A DNA stretch of 64,000 bases from Candidatus Jettenia caeni (GTDB taxonomy: Bacteria > Planctomycetota > Brocadiia > Brocadiales > Brocadiaceae), in NCBI GenBank assembly GCA_000296795.1, contig BAFH01000003.1, positions 868,401 through 932,400 on the forward strand, in the 5' to 3' direction. Numbering within the stretch: position 1 is the first letter of the stretch; each line of letters starts with the position of its first letter. This document shows, in pieces, positions 48,362 through 57,610 of the stretch. The notes beneath the pieces are model-generated. The model was not told the origin of the DNA, made no database searches, and saw only the letters and a program-made list of their open reading frames with translations. The translations under genes were made by a program, and so were the position numbers.

Positions 48362-48826
48362 ATGGAAGCCCTTCTGAAAGAACTAACCGCCGAATTGCCG
48401 GACACGACGCAAATAGCTCGCATAGCCATCCGGCTGGCGGCTGCTGCAATATTGGGTGCAGTAATAGGAATCCAGCGTGAGAGTGCGGGCAAGGCGGCAG
48501 GATTACGAACGCATATGCTGGTCGCTCTGGGAGCGTCCCTCTTCGTGCTTATTTCCTTAGAGTTCGGGATGTCTTCGAGTGATTTGTCACGCGTAATTCA
48601 AGGGCTTGCCACCGGCATCGGTTTTATTGGAGGGGGAGCTATACTCAAGCTGACCAAGGAACGTGAGATTACAGGGTTAACAACAGCGGCTGGTATCTGG
48701 TTGACAGCGGCAGTCGGCGTAGCTGTAGGGGTGGGCCGCTGGTGGTTGGCGGCGTTGAGTGTCGTTCTGACATGGATCATTCTCACGGCTATCGGCAAAA
48801 TTGAATTTCGGAACGAGAAAAGATAA
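48362..48826 (+). CDS. MgtC/SapB-family membrane protein
   Basis: The 154-residue protein has four or five hydrophobic helices and the MgtC core: RLAAAAILGAVIGIQRESAGKAAGLRTHMLV with the conserved ERxxxxKxAGLRTH pattern, GIGFIGGGAILK and GLTTAAGIWLTAAVGVAVG. MgtC-type proteins aid growth at low Mg2+ and modulate ATP synthase in pathogens; the role here is unknown. Confidence 0.92.
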   Translation: MEALLKELTAELPDTTQIARIAIRLAAAAILGAVIGIQRESAGKAAGLRTHMLVALGASLFVLISLEFGMSSSDLSRVIQGLATGIGFIGGGAILKLTKEREITGLTTAAGIWLTAAVGVAVGVGRWWLAALSVVLTWIILTAIGKIEFRNEKR

Positions 48827-48920
48827 TCGACAAAAACCATAGATATGAGTAAATTACTGGTTTAAGTCCCGAATACCGGATGAAGTCGAATCGTATTAGC
48901 ATAAAATTTTGGAGGCAATC

Positions 48921-49337
48921 ATGAAACAAAGAGAGATCTTTATTACAAAATTCGACAAGGACCGACTTGACGAACTCATCGAGGTTGCTGAAACCTTCGG
49001 GGGTCACAGCAGACAGGATTTACAGGATTTGCAGAAAGAGCTGGAACGCGCCAGGGTTATATCTTCCAAAGAGGTGCCATCCAACGTAGTTACCATGAAT
49101 TCAAGGGTTCTCCTTCACGACACCGATACATCCGAAGAAATGACTTATACTCTGGTCTTTCCAAAAGATGCGGATATTGAATCCGGATCAATCTCGGTCC
49201 TTGCCCCCATTGGAACGGCAATCCTGGGCTACAAAGAAGGAGATAGTATCGAATGGAAGGTTCCGTCCGGGCGGAGAAGCATTTCCATAAAGAAAATACT
49301 TTACCAGCCAGAAGCAGCAGGAGATTTCCACTTGTAG
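48921..49337 (+). CDS. rnk: Rnk/GreA-GreB C-terminal domain transcription-factor-like protein
   Basis: The start ATG at 48921 is fixed by the GGAGG site 7 nt before it. The 138-residue product has a short helical hairpin (residues 10-50) and a GreA/GreB-type FKBP-like C-terminal domain (VTMNSRVLLHDTDTSEEMTYTLV, SVLAPIGTAILGYKEGDSIEWKVPSG). It fits regulator-of-nucleoside-diphosphate-kinase proteins that bind RNA polymerase without full Gre coiled coil. Confidence 0.88.
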   Translation: MKQREIFITKFDKDRLDELIEVAETFGGHSRQDLQDLQKELERARVISSKEVPSNVVTMNSRVLLHDTDTSEEMTYTLVFPKDADIESGSISVLAPIGTAILGYKEGDSIEWKVPSGRRSISIKKILYQPEAAGDFHL

Positions 49338-49495
49338 TGCTGATAAAGCCCTCTACCTGGCCACTATTTCGCTGTAATTCATGACGGGCTGCAATCCATG
49401 GTGGCAGGAGACTTCGTTGCTAGACCGCTCAGGGAGAAGATACCATGAACAATAATAGATTTGAGATGTTCAAATATACAGATGATCAATTGTTC

Positions 49496-50197
49496 TTACC
49501 GAACGGCACGAACAGAGTAATTGATGTTGCCATCGTTATAGGCGTAGTCACAATAACCTGAATCAAACCTGACGACCCAGACCATCGAGTCTTTTCTAAA
49601 ATCAGATGTCCAAATTCTCGCCTGATACGGATCAAACACCTGGTCAATATGTAAATCACCATTCTTGTGTGTTGGTTCCATCAAAGACATAGCTTCTTCC
49701 AGGGTTGGTAAACGCCAGTCATTATAGCCGGAAAATTGCTCAGAGTTCAGTTTGGAAACATAGTCCTTTGCTTTTTCATAATTCATATCATCCTGTGAAC
49801 CTGACTGTTGCCACATTAAACCACTCGCATGGTCATAAACAACCGTTCCTTTATTTTGCACTTCAAACTTATGAGAAAGGCCGGGGACGGAAGGATTCCT
49901 GCGAGCATCGAAGAGATCCGTATCTTTCAGCATGATTTGTACTGTTTCAGGTGATAATCCCTTTTCCGGCTTGTTGCGGAATATTGTTCTCACAATCGCT
50001 GAGTTTTCAGGATTTGCGGTTCTCTTTAGACGGGAAACGGTAACTTCTTTATTTCCTGTTGTTATTACAAACAAACCAATTATTATAGGGATAGGAATGC
50101 CCAGGAGCAAATACAGCAACCTGTTCCTCTTTCTGTTTGTTGAACCGTGTTGAGGTTTTTCCTGATTTGGGATATCTTGTTTATACTCTTTCTTCAT
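49496..50197 (-). CDS. Membrane-anchored DUF1566 protein
   Basis: The 233-residue protein has one N-terminal membrane helix (LLYLLLGIPIPIIIGLFVIT) after a basic cytoplasmic stretch and a DUF1566 domain (DHASGLMWQQSGS, NYEKAKDYVSKLN, FSGYNDWRLPTLEEAMSLM, IWTSDFRKDSMVWVVRFDSG, VRAVR). DUF1566 resembles C-type-lectin-like folds of surface proteins. The Rsm22-like gene ends 73 bp upstream on the same strand. Confidence 0.85.
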   Translation of the reverse strand: MKKEYKQDIPNQEKPQHGSTNRKRNRLLYLLLGIPIPIIIGLFVITTGNKEVTVSRLKRTANPENSAIVRTIFRNKPEKGLSPETVQIMLKDTDLFDARRNPSVPGLSHKFEVQNKGTVVYDHASGLMWQQSGSQDDMNYEKAKDYVSKLNSEQFSGYNDWRLPTLEEAMSLMEPTHKNGDLHIDQVFDPYQARIWTSDFRKDSMVWVVRFDSGYCDYAYNDGNINYSVRAVR

Positions 50198-50269
50198 GTT
50201 GGAAAATCCGTAAAAATCTGTGCGAATCGGCGCCCAGTGTATTTTTTAACTTTCTCAAATACAGACTTA

Positions 50270-51316
50270 TTACGAAAGACCGAGTTTCGGACTTTTTCGG
50301 ATGCGTATTTCTGTCCCCTTTCTGATCTCATCTTCCGGAATTGAAACCATTTCTCCTCGCGGGAGTTCGAATTTTTCAGCTTCTTTGTGCAGCCAAGAAA
50401 GGAATTCACGCCTGGAACTTCTACAAACCATTTGTCTTGTCTTTCCTTTTTCGACAAGACAGTCACCCACGAGCCTTCCCATATTTTCCTTTTTCAGATC
50501 AGGTTTTTCTTTTTTCATTAATAGATAGGAGAATGTGACCGTACGGTTTTTCATGGGAAGATATTCTTCCATTTCAAGCCACCACGGAGGTGCATCAAAC
50601 AAAACCCGGTCGTGGCACCAGTCTTTTTTTGATTCTATAAGAAGCGGACATGTATTGCTGTGTACGCATGGTGCATAGGGATAATATCCGTCTTTAATAA
50701 GGCGTTCTCTGAGATTCATCAGCCGGCGTCCATCATCTTGAGTTGACGGTTCTGCAAACACCAGGCTCTTTACCTCATAAATCCAGGGAGGCAGTTGTGG
50801 CAGTTCTGTCAGTATGTAAGAGAAAACAGCCACATCAATCGATGCTGTTTTTTCAAATCTTACATTCCATGTAAGTGGCCGTGTAATTCCAAAATGATGA
50901 GCCAGATTCCTGGCAACTGATTGAGCTTCAAGAGAAGGTTCAATACATAGTCCTTTGTTGAAATATCGGTTCTGACAGGTAAAGGGGCCAAGTCCGCTGC
51001 CAAATTCTAAATAAGATTTGAGATTATTCCAAAACCCAACTTCCTCACCCCTGTCTAATATGGCCTGTGCCCGAATCCAGTTAAGGGGGAAGTAATAGGC
51101 CAACTGTGCAGCCTGAGCCCAATGCTCCTTCCATGGGGTTTCTCCATAGGGATGTCTGATATAAAAATCAGATTGGTGAAGAATCGTCTGAGCAAGAGAT
51201 TTTGGGGTTGCTAGTGAAAAACCAATCTTATCTAACTGTTGCTCAATGAACCAGGAAAGATGATCAGGAAGCCGGTAACGCCGGATTTTGATTTCTTCTG
51301 TTGTATTGTGAGACAT
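50270..51316 (-). CDS. Rsm22-like small-ribosomal-subunit-associated methyltransferase-fold protein
   Basis: The 348-residue protein shows a SAM-binding-like YLEFGSGLGPFT, the YILTELPQLP segment, then the cysteine cluster PCVHSNTCPLL with WCHDRVLFDAPPW, all typical of Rsm22 proteins, and a C-terminal beta-rich part. Rsm22 in yeast mitochondria binds the small ribosomal subunit and carries an Fe-S cluster; bacterial members are mostly uncharacterised. The Cys set here suits a metal cluster. Confidence 0.85.
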   Translation of the reverse strand: MSHNTTEEIKIRRYRLPDHLSWFIEQQLDKIGFSLATPKSLAQTILHQSDFYIRHPYGETPWKEHWAQAAQLAYYFPLNWIRAQAILDRGEEVGFWNNLKSYLEFGSGLGPFTCQNRYFNKGLCIEPSLEAQSVARNLAHHFGITRPLTWNVRFEKTASIDVAVFSYILTELPQLPPWIYEVKSLVFAEPSTQDDGRRLMNLRERLIKDGYYPYAPCVHSNTCPLLIESKKDWCHDRVLFDAPPWWLEMEEYLPMKNRTVTFSYLLMKKEKPDLKKENMGRLVGDCLVEKGKTRQMVCRSSRREFLSWLHKEAEKFELPRGEMVSIPEDEIRKGTEIRIRKSPKLGLS

Positions 51317-51696
51317 AAAACGTGATAAAATGCGGGCAATTCATTTTTCAGTATCAACTCAGGTAATACTTTTCACTACAAAGGGCGCTGAGAACACAGA
51401 GAAAGAGATTATAACGGAAAAAATCCGTATAATTATTTATACTCAAAGAACCTCCGAGATTCCAGTGTTTTCTGCGATGAGTTATTATCAAATCATTTTT
51501 ACGCTTCTCTTCTTTCGTATTCAATGGAGCTAAGAAGAATTGAATAGTTCTATTGACATTAAAATAGCTTGCAATCTACTGCCTTTTTGCTACAGTATTT
51601 CTCTCATGGGAAGATATTTAATACTATTAAGTTTTCTTTCTCAAACAGTATTTTGTAAATTGGAGTTTGTTTTTTTAATTTTATAGAGGAATCGTT
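51317..51696. other. Divergent intergenic region
   Basis: It lies between the divergent Rsm22-like and OmpA-like genes and should hold promoters for both. I see no gene and no secure promoter. A CAAAGGGCGCTGAGAACAC fragment looks like a dispersed repeat piece. Confidence 0.45.
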
Positions 51697-52881
51697 ATGC
51701 GGAAAAAATATCTATCAGCATCGTTTCTTATGATATCAATGATAATTCTAACGGGTTGCGCGCAACTTAAGCCTCTTAAGAAACCTATCGAACCCCTTGA
51801 GACTTTTGTTCCTCAAAATCTAGATTCAGAATCTCAAGATGTGAAGTATGTGCCAAAGATTAAAAGTTTTGTAATTATTTTGGATGCGTCAGCATCTATG
51901 GAAGAAGAATTTACCGGTACTGTTAATAAAGGGCATTCCAAATTTGCTGTGGCGAAAGATATTTTAGCGAGAATGAATAATACCCTGCCTGAAATCGATA
52001 TAAATAGTGCTCTTGTAACATTTGGACATGGATTTTTAAAGCCATTAGACAAAACATTTGTTGTTTATGAACTCACGAAGCACTCACGGGGGCTTTTAGA
52101 AGATGCGTTAAACGGGGCAACGGTTCCCCAGGGCAGCAGTCCGGCTGGTAATGCTATAAAAGATGCAAAGAATCTATTACTGACGTCAGGTGGCCAAAAT
52201 GCAGTAATTCTTGTCAGTGACGGTGAACAGTTAATCGGAAGTCCCATGGCGAAGGCACAGGATTTAAAAGAAATGTACGGAGATAGGGTATGCCTTTACA
52301 CCATTTTCGTGGGAAATACTGCTGAAGGAGAAAGAGAGCTCGGAGACCTTGCACAAGAAGTAACATGTGGTTTTTCGGTAACTGCCGATGAAATTGCATC
52401 CAGTGATGACATGGCGGACTTTGTAAAAAAGGTATTTTTGACAGCTACGCAAAAACAAGATATTGATAGTGATGGTGATGGTGTTTACGACAAAGACGAT
52501 GAATGCCCGGATACACCTCAAGGGGCAATTGTTGATTCTAGAGGATGCTGGGTGGTAAAAGGAATCACGTTTGAATATAAGAAATGGGATATTAAAGAAG
52601 AGTTTAATTCAAATCTCAGCAACATTGTCGATATTTTACAAAAAAATCCGAATATGTACATAAGAATAGAGGGACATACGGACAATATCGGTTCAATGGA
52701 ATATAATATAGACCTCTCCCAAAAAAGAGCCCAGGCGGTAAAGAACTATTTAGTCGATAAAGGTATCAATGAATCACGTGTCTCTATCGCGGGTTTTGGA
52801 TTTAAAAAGCCTATTGCCCCTAATGACACAGAAGAAGGCCGTGCGCTGAACAGAAGGGCTGAAATTGTTCCCATAAAGTAA
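51697..52881 (+). CDS. vWA-OmpA lipoprotein
   Basis: The 394-residue protein has a lipobox (IILTGCAQ), so it is probably outer-membrane anchored. A von Willebrand A domain with a MIDAS-like DASAS (residues about 57-240; ILDASASMEEE, ILVSDGEQL) follows. A calcium-binding thrombospondin-3-like linker (DSDGDGVYDKDDECPDTPQG) precedes the C-terminal OmpA domain that binds peptidoglycan (IEGHTDNIGSMEYNIDLSQK, RVSIAGFG, NRRAEI). GAGGA precedes the ATG. The combination suggests an envelope-anchoring protein with a binding face. Confidence 0.92.
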   Translation: MRKKYLSASFLMISMIILTGCAQLKPLKKPIEPLETFVPQNLDSESQDVKYVPKIKSFVIILDASASMEEEFTGTVNKGHSKFAVAKDILARMNNTLPEIDINSALVTFGHGFLKPLDKTFVVYELTKHSRGLLEDALNGATVPQGSSPAGNAIKDAKNLLLTSGGQNAVILVSDGEQLIGSPMAKAQDLKEMYGDRVCLYTIFVGNTAEGERELGDLAQEVTCGFSVTADEIASSDDMADFVKKVFLTATQKQDIDSDGDGVYDKDDECPDTPQGAIVDSRGCWVVKGITFEYKKWDIKEEFNSNLSNIVDILQKNPNMYIRIEGHTDNIGSMEYNIDLSQKRAQAVKNYLVDKGINESRVSIAGFGFKKPIAPNDTEEGRALNRRAEIVPIK

Positions 52882-53137
52882 AGTCCCGGAGTCATATCTT
52901 TACAGGTGTCTGAGAATGAAGTAAATGCAACCGTACATCGTACATATCATAGTATTTTATTGTTTATCGAAGGATAATTTCTTATCGGTTGATGAGAGCA
53001 CCGGGACTCTATTGCTATGCGATCAGGTTGTGGATGAGATGGTGGGGTGCTTGCTTTTGAGCGTTTATTTTCCAATTCTCTTGCCTCACTTTTTTATGTT
53101 AAATGAGGGTACTCTGCATGCCAGCCTTCTTCCTGCG

Positions 53138-54982
53138 TCAATCGGTACGTCCTCCGTCCAGCGTCCGGTCGAGGTTGAATGCGGCGCTGATAAGGGCCAG
53201 GTGGGTGAACGCTTGCGGAAAGTTTCCCAACGCTTCACCGCTAGGGCCTGTTTGCTCCGCATAGAGTCCCAGGTGATTGGCGTAGCCGAGCATCTCTTCG
53301 AACAAGAGTCGTGCCTCCTCCAGCCGTCTTGAGTCGGTGCGCCCGGCGCGGGTCAGCGCCTCAACGAGCCAAAAGCTGCACATGTTAAATGTCCCTTCGG
53401 TTCCCGGCAGCCCATCTGGAGCCTCACGTGGGTCGTATCGGTAAACTAGTCCGCCGGCAGCCAGTCCACCTTGCGCTATCGGTTTGCGGATTGCGTCCAC
53501 GGTCGCAAGCATCCGCGGGTCGTTGGGGGCAATGAAGAATACCAGTGGCATCAGCAGATTCGAGGCGTCCAGGGCGGGAGAGTCGTATGCCTGGACGAAG
53601 GCCCGGCGTTGTAGGTCCCATCCTTTTTGCATTACATCCTCGTATATCTCGTCCCGTACACGCAGCCACCGTGCCCGGTCTGCCGGGAACGACCGTTTAT
53701 CGGCCAGACGCAGACCGCGGTCCAGGGCTACCCAGCACATAAGTCGTGAGAAAACGAAGTGCCTCTGTCCGCCGCGCACTTCCCAAATCCCCTCATCCGT
53801 ACGCGCCCAGTTGTTACAGACCCAGTCTACCAGCCGGCGCATATTCTTCCATGCATCATAGCCAGCGGGCGTGCCATATTTATTAAACAAGTAGGCAGAG
53901 TCCATCAGTTCACCGTAAATATCGAGCTGGAGTTGATCGTAAGCGCCGTTGCCGATCCGCACAGGCCGAGAACATCGGTAGCCCTCCAGGTGTGGAAGTT
54001 CCTGTTCGATCAACTCGGCCTGGCCATCGATGCCATACATGAGTTGGAGAGGGCCATTACAGGCGGATTTGTCTTCCTGTAAGCGCGCCACCAGCCAGTC
54101 CATAAACCGGGCAGCTTCTTCGGTAAAGCCAATCCGCATCAACGCATAGAGGGTGAAGGATGCGTCCCGAAGCCAGGTATAGCGGTAGTCCCAATTCCTC
54201 ACCCCGCCAATGTTTTCGGGAAGGCTCGTGGTTGGGGCAGCTATGAGGGCCCCTGTTGGCTCGTATGTCAACAACTTGAGTGCCAGCGCCGAGCGCTGCA
54301 CCATTTCACGCCAGCGGCCCTGATAAGTGCAGTGCGACAGCCATCGTTGCCAGTATGCTACAGTTTCCCGGAACCACTCCTCTGCCTCTCCGGTATCGGG
54401 GCAGTAGCCAGCATCGCGACCCTGGTCGAGCCGGCGTAGAACAAAGGTTGCGCTCTGTCCTTCGCTCAGGATAAAATCGGAAAGCACGCCGTCTCCGTCA
54501 CGCCGCAGCAGGACTGAGGCTGCTAGTCCGAGGCTCAGTCCTGGTCCGTCAAAGCGGGCGCCTTGCCAGGCGACTAATGTCTCGTGCCGGGCACGGGCAT
54601 AGTCAAAGGCAGGCCGGCACTCCAGATGGAACGGCATGCGGCCATGCACCACCCGGACCCGTCGGACGAGTTGGTCATCCGGGGCGCCACCGGCCCCGCC
54701 TACGGGCATGTAGTCCTCGATCTCGCCAATCCCGTCGGGGTGCAGAAACCGCGTAATGAGAATGTTGGTGTTCGGCCAGTAGTGTTGTTTGTGCCGTAGA
54801 CCTTCTCCCTTCGGGGTGATGCGGAACCGGCCTCCCTTCTGATCATCCAGGATAGCGGCGAAGACGCTGGCCGAGTCGAAGCGGGGCAGGCATAGCCAGT
54901 CGATGGATCCATTCATTCCCACCAGCGCTGCAGTTCTCAGGTTGCCGATCAACCCATAATTTTCAATCGGTTGATATGCCAT
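53138..54982 (-). CDS. GH15-family glycoside hydrolase (glucoamylase/trehalase-like)
   Basis: The 614-residue protein has the bacterial GH15 layout: N-terminal beta-domain ([38 protein letters not shown]) and an (alpha/alpha)6 barrel with [20 protein letters not shown] and the late [21 protein letters not shown]. It probably hydrolyses alpha-glucosidic bonds of trehalose or glucans in the cytoplasm; no signal peptide. GAGGAGG precedes the ATG. Base composition is near 60% GC by eye against about 42% around it, which points to recent transfer. Confidence 0.92.
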   Translation of the reverse strand: MAYQPIENYGLIGNLRTAALVGMNGSIDWLCLPRFDSASVFAAILDDQKGGRFRITPKGEGLRHKQHYWPNTNILITRFLHPDGIGEIEDYMPVGGAGGAPDDQLVRRVRVVHGRMPFHLECRPAFDYARARHETLVAWQGARFDGPGLSLGLAASVLLRRDGDGVLSDFILSEGQSATFVLRRLDQGRDAGYCPDTGEAEEWFRETVAYWQRWLSHCTYQGRWREMVQRSALALKLLTYEPTGALIAAPTTSLPENIGGVRNWDYRYTWLRDASFTLYALMRIGFTEEAARFMDWLVARLQEDKSACNGPLQLMYGIDGQAELIEQELPHLEGYRCSRPVRIGNGAYDQLQLDIYGELMDSAYLFNKYGTPAGYDAWKNMRRLVDWVCNNWARTDEGIWEVRGGQRHFVFSRLMCWVALDRGLRLADKRSFPADRARWLRVRDEIYEDVMQKGWDLQRRAFVQAYDSPALDASNLLMPLVFFIAPNDPRMLATVDAIRKPIAQGGLAAGGLVYRYDPREAPDGLPGTEGTFNMCSFWLVEALTRAGRTDSRRLEEARLLFEEMLGYANHLGLYAEQTGPSGEALGNFPQAFTHLALISAAFNLDRTLDGGRTD

Positions 54983-55481
54983 AATTGAGATCCTCCTCTT
55001 TTTTAAATTTTTTTAATTCTTTACGATATCTGTTGCTATTATAGAGACTTCTCCATTTTCTTTCACGGTAAATTTTTGGCAATAAAAAGAGCTTATGGCA
55101 AAACCTTTGCGTCAAAATTTTTGCGTGGTATACTCATTACTACTAAAGAAAATGTACAATATGATCAGGTACTTATAAGCCAGGTAGAGTAGGCAACGCC
55201 TACCAAAAATAGAGCAATAGCGTGATAAACATTTATCAGAGGCTTCTGTTTCCCTTGATAAAATATCTAACTTCTGCTACATTGTTGTAAATTCCGGATG
55301 CAAGAAAACGATGATGCATAGGAAATTCAAAGTTTTTCATGATACCGTTAACCCATCCCTACCCTAATTGTAGAGAAGCAAGATTTTGCGTCTCTCCAGG
55401 GGAATGAACCCCATATGCATCAAGCTAAAGTGTGGAAACGGTGAAGCATAACAAACCACTCATAATCCCCCTTAGTCCCCC
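54983..55481. other. Intergenic stretch between GH15 gene and IS4-like element
   Basis: It contains the AGAGAAGCAAGATTTTGCGT palindrome (55372-55395) and the first half of a TCCCCCTT palindrome that the IS4-like element interrupts. There is no gene. Confidence 0.5.
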
Positions 55482-55489
55482 TTTAGAAA
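55482..55489. repeat. Target-site duplication of the IS4-like element (TTTAGAAA), left copy
   Basis: TTTAGAAA directly precedes the 19-bp end and recurs at 57292-57299. Removing the element and one copy restores a palindromic repeat, CCCCCTTTAGAAAAGGGGG. Confidence 0.88.
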
Positions 55490-57291
55490 CTTATCCTTAC
55501 CCACAAGTATACAAGAGAGAGAGGAGAAAAGAGGGGGATGAGTGTATGTCATTGAGAAATGGATAGAATAGCGAGAATAAATTCCCAAGAGAACAGGGAT
55601 AACAAGCGGAGATAGAGAGCAGATAAGGGAAATTCTTTCAGATACTATGGAAAGAGAGTGAAAAATCTTTTCAAGGTCTCTCACGTGGGCATACTGTTCT
55701 TAGTAAGAGGGCATAAAAACAAGAGAAAATATGGACAGAGAGATGAAGAACCTTAAACGGTATGAGGACCGAAGGCGAACCAAGCTGCACTGATAGAGGC
55801 AAGCTTTTGCATTCCCCGCCAGAGAACTTCAGTACCGGGAAAGCCATCACGTTCTCTTCCCAGGAAGCCACCTAAGCGTGCAACTAAACGGGTTGCTTCC
55901 TGAAGTGAAGGAGGGAAAAGAGGAAGGGTTTTCGTTGTGTTGATAAAGCAGTAAAGGGCTTTCCACTCATGCTCCCCGAACAGGACGGTACAGGGAAGCT
56001 GAGGGACAGCTCTTCCGATCATAGTCAGAAACATGATTCTCCAGGCGACAAGGGAATCAAGAGCAAGGCATCGGATGAGTCCTTCGGCAGTTTGGAGCTG
56101 CCGTTTCTCGATCGTACAGCCACTTTTGAGTACCTTGTGAAAGAGCTCTATAGAAAATCGTACCGAGTAGTAGTTTACCAGGCAGAGTGCCTCATCAAGG
56201 GATTCAACCTTGAGCGTGGTAAGCAACATCCATGAGAGTGGTTCTTCCCCGTGAGGAGGAGATGGTTCATTGACATAAACTGCCCAGAGTGTGAGAGGGC
56301 CAAGACGTGATTTGTTCTGAGGGGGCAGAAGAGTAAGAGGTGCAAAACGGATATCGATGTGTGCACTGCGTTCTGACTTGTTCTTTTTTCGAGGAACAAT
56401 AACTTCAAAAGTATCAGCAACAGGTTGAGTTTCCATAGAGGGCCATAAGTACTTTTGGGGATGTTCTACTTTGCGATCCCATGCTGCTCGTACGAGAAGA
56501 TGACACGATTGAGGATAATCAGAAGCATGGTGAAAGAGTTCATAGATATCGGCTTCCCGGTCTCCAACAGAAATTACCAGGGTATCAGGAGATTCTTTGT
56601 GGATGGTACGGGCTGCCTCAGGGGAATTGAGCCATTTTTGGCTCTCTTTTTCGGTGATAGCTCTTTTCTTCCGCTGATGTTTCTTGCCATAGGTTTCCGG
56701 TGATCGAGTCCAGACTTGCTGATGAAGGATTCCCAGGGGAACCCTTTGAGGGGTAAAAGCCAGGGTGGTATGAACAAGCATTCCCTGGAGGTGTTTGTTT
56801 GTACCGATAGTTCCTCATCCATGGGTCTGTGAATGATTCGTATAATTAAGAGTAGTGGTGTCCTGGATAGCCAGGATAACCTTCTCTTTACTCATTCGGT
56901 TGCTGGTTGCCTGGTAGTGTGGTTGAAGGATATGGTGGTGGGTTACTTTCCGATTATTGAGAAAGCGATATGTAGCTTTGGTATCGCTCCATGTTCCCAT
57001 TGCTTCTGGAATAGAAGCTTGGGGAGAAGCGCAAAAGGTTTCGAGAATAGAAAAAAGTCTCTTCTTAAGGCGTTTATCTCCCAGATTAACCGATTCAAAT
57101 TCGGTTTGTATCCACTGACTGGTTTGGTAGTGAGCTTGAGAAGTGTGATTTTCGTCTCCGTGTTCTGTCATATGAAATAACATAGTTCTTAGAATGAAAA
57201 AATAAAGAAAACGTATAAATTACTACGAAACATAAATGATACGATAAGTTACACATAAAAAAAAGATTGAAAAGATGTGGGTAAGGATGAG
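55490..57291 (-). mobile_element. IS4-family, IS50/Tn5-like insertion sequence, 1802 bp
   Basis: The ends are 19-bp inverted repeats: CTTATCCTTACCCACAAGT at 55490-55508 and, read inward from 57291, CTCATCCTTACCCACATCT. Length, the 19-bp ends and their differing inner bases (ACAAGT, ACATCT) parallel the outer and inner ends of IS50. An 8-bp duplication flanks it. It carries one Tn5-like transposase gene with an internal TGA. Confidence 0.9.
55753..57183 (-). pseudogene. Tn5/IS50-like transposase with one in-frame TGA
   Basis: A single frame of 476 codons, the same length as Tn5 transposase, is interrupted only by TGA at 56817-56815. The part before it (122 residues) has the Tn5 N-terminal domain: FESVNLGDKRLKKRLFSI, GTWSDTKATYRFLNN, then the catalytic AIQDTTTLNY. 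After the TGA it continues GTIGTNKHLQGMLVHTTLAF, VISVGDREADIYELF with the second Asp, and YSVRFSIELFHKVLKSGC with the catalytic Glu. Apart from the stop all catalytic parts remain. A nonsense mutation is the simplest reading. Confidence 0.88.
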
Positions 57292-57397
57292 TTTAGAAAA
57301 GGGGGAAAAGTTTGATATGTTTGATCAGGCAAACTTTTCTCAGGAAAAAATCCTTCCTTCTTTTCCCCCTTTTAAAGGGGGGTAGGGGGGATTAGAG
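57292..57397. repeat. TSD plus TCCCCCTT/AAGGGGGA palindromic repeats
   Basis: TTTAGAAA (57292-57299) with AGGGGGAAAAG is the right half of the palindrome split by the IS. A second palindrome TTCCCCCTTTTAAAGGGGGG lies at about 57363-57383. Confidence 0.8.
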
Positions 57398-57485
57398 GGG
57401 TACATGGACACACATTGCTCTTTCTCCAAAGGAATATCTCCTTTTTCACGGAGCACTATTCTTAGCTTGATGCATATGAGAATAA

Positions 57486-57597
57486 ACCCGCCCCTAACCC
57501 CTCCCAAGAGGGGAATAGAAAGTCCCCTCTCGGGAGGGGATTTAGGGGTGGGTAAAAAAGTCGTTGGGTTTTGTCTTGTACAACCCAACCTATTTAT
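57486..57597. repeat. Large G/C-run inverted repeat followed by GTTGGGTTTT hairpin
   Basis: CCCGCCCCTAACCCCTCCCA, AGAGGGGA pairs with TCCCCTCTCGGGAGGGG, ATTTAGGGGTGGGT (57486-57552). The hairpin GTCGTTGGGTTTTGTC..CAACCCAACC at 57560-57597 matches 46379-46417. It ends 13 bp before the AsmA start. Confidence 0.8.
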
Positions 57598-57610
57598 AGA
57601 GGATAAAATT

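Noticed and set aside
52925-53332. 135-codon plus-strand frame
   Set aside because: Its second half is antisense to the C-terminus of the GH15 gene and its first half has no coding features or ribosome binding site.
56815-56817. TGA as a selenocysteine or recoded tryptophan codon
   Set aside because: Other genes in the window end with TGA as a stop, no SECIS-like hairpin is evident after this TGA, and the site is not catalytic in Tn5-like transposases. A nonsense mutation is simpler.
57404-57610. Extended N-terminus for the AsmA protein
   Set aside because: The upstream codons only translate inverted repeats (NPPLTPPKRG). The ATG at 57611 has a GAGGA site and begins a proper membrane anchor.
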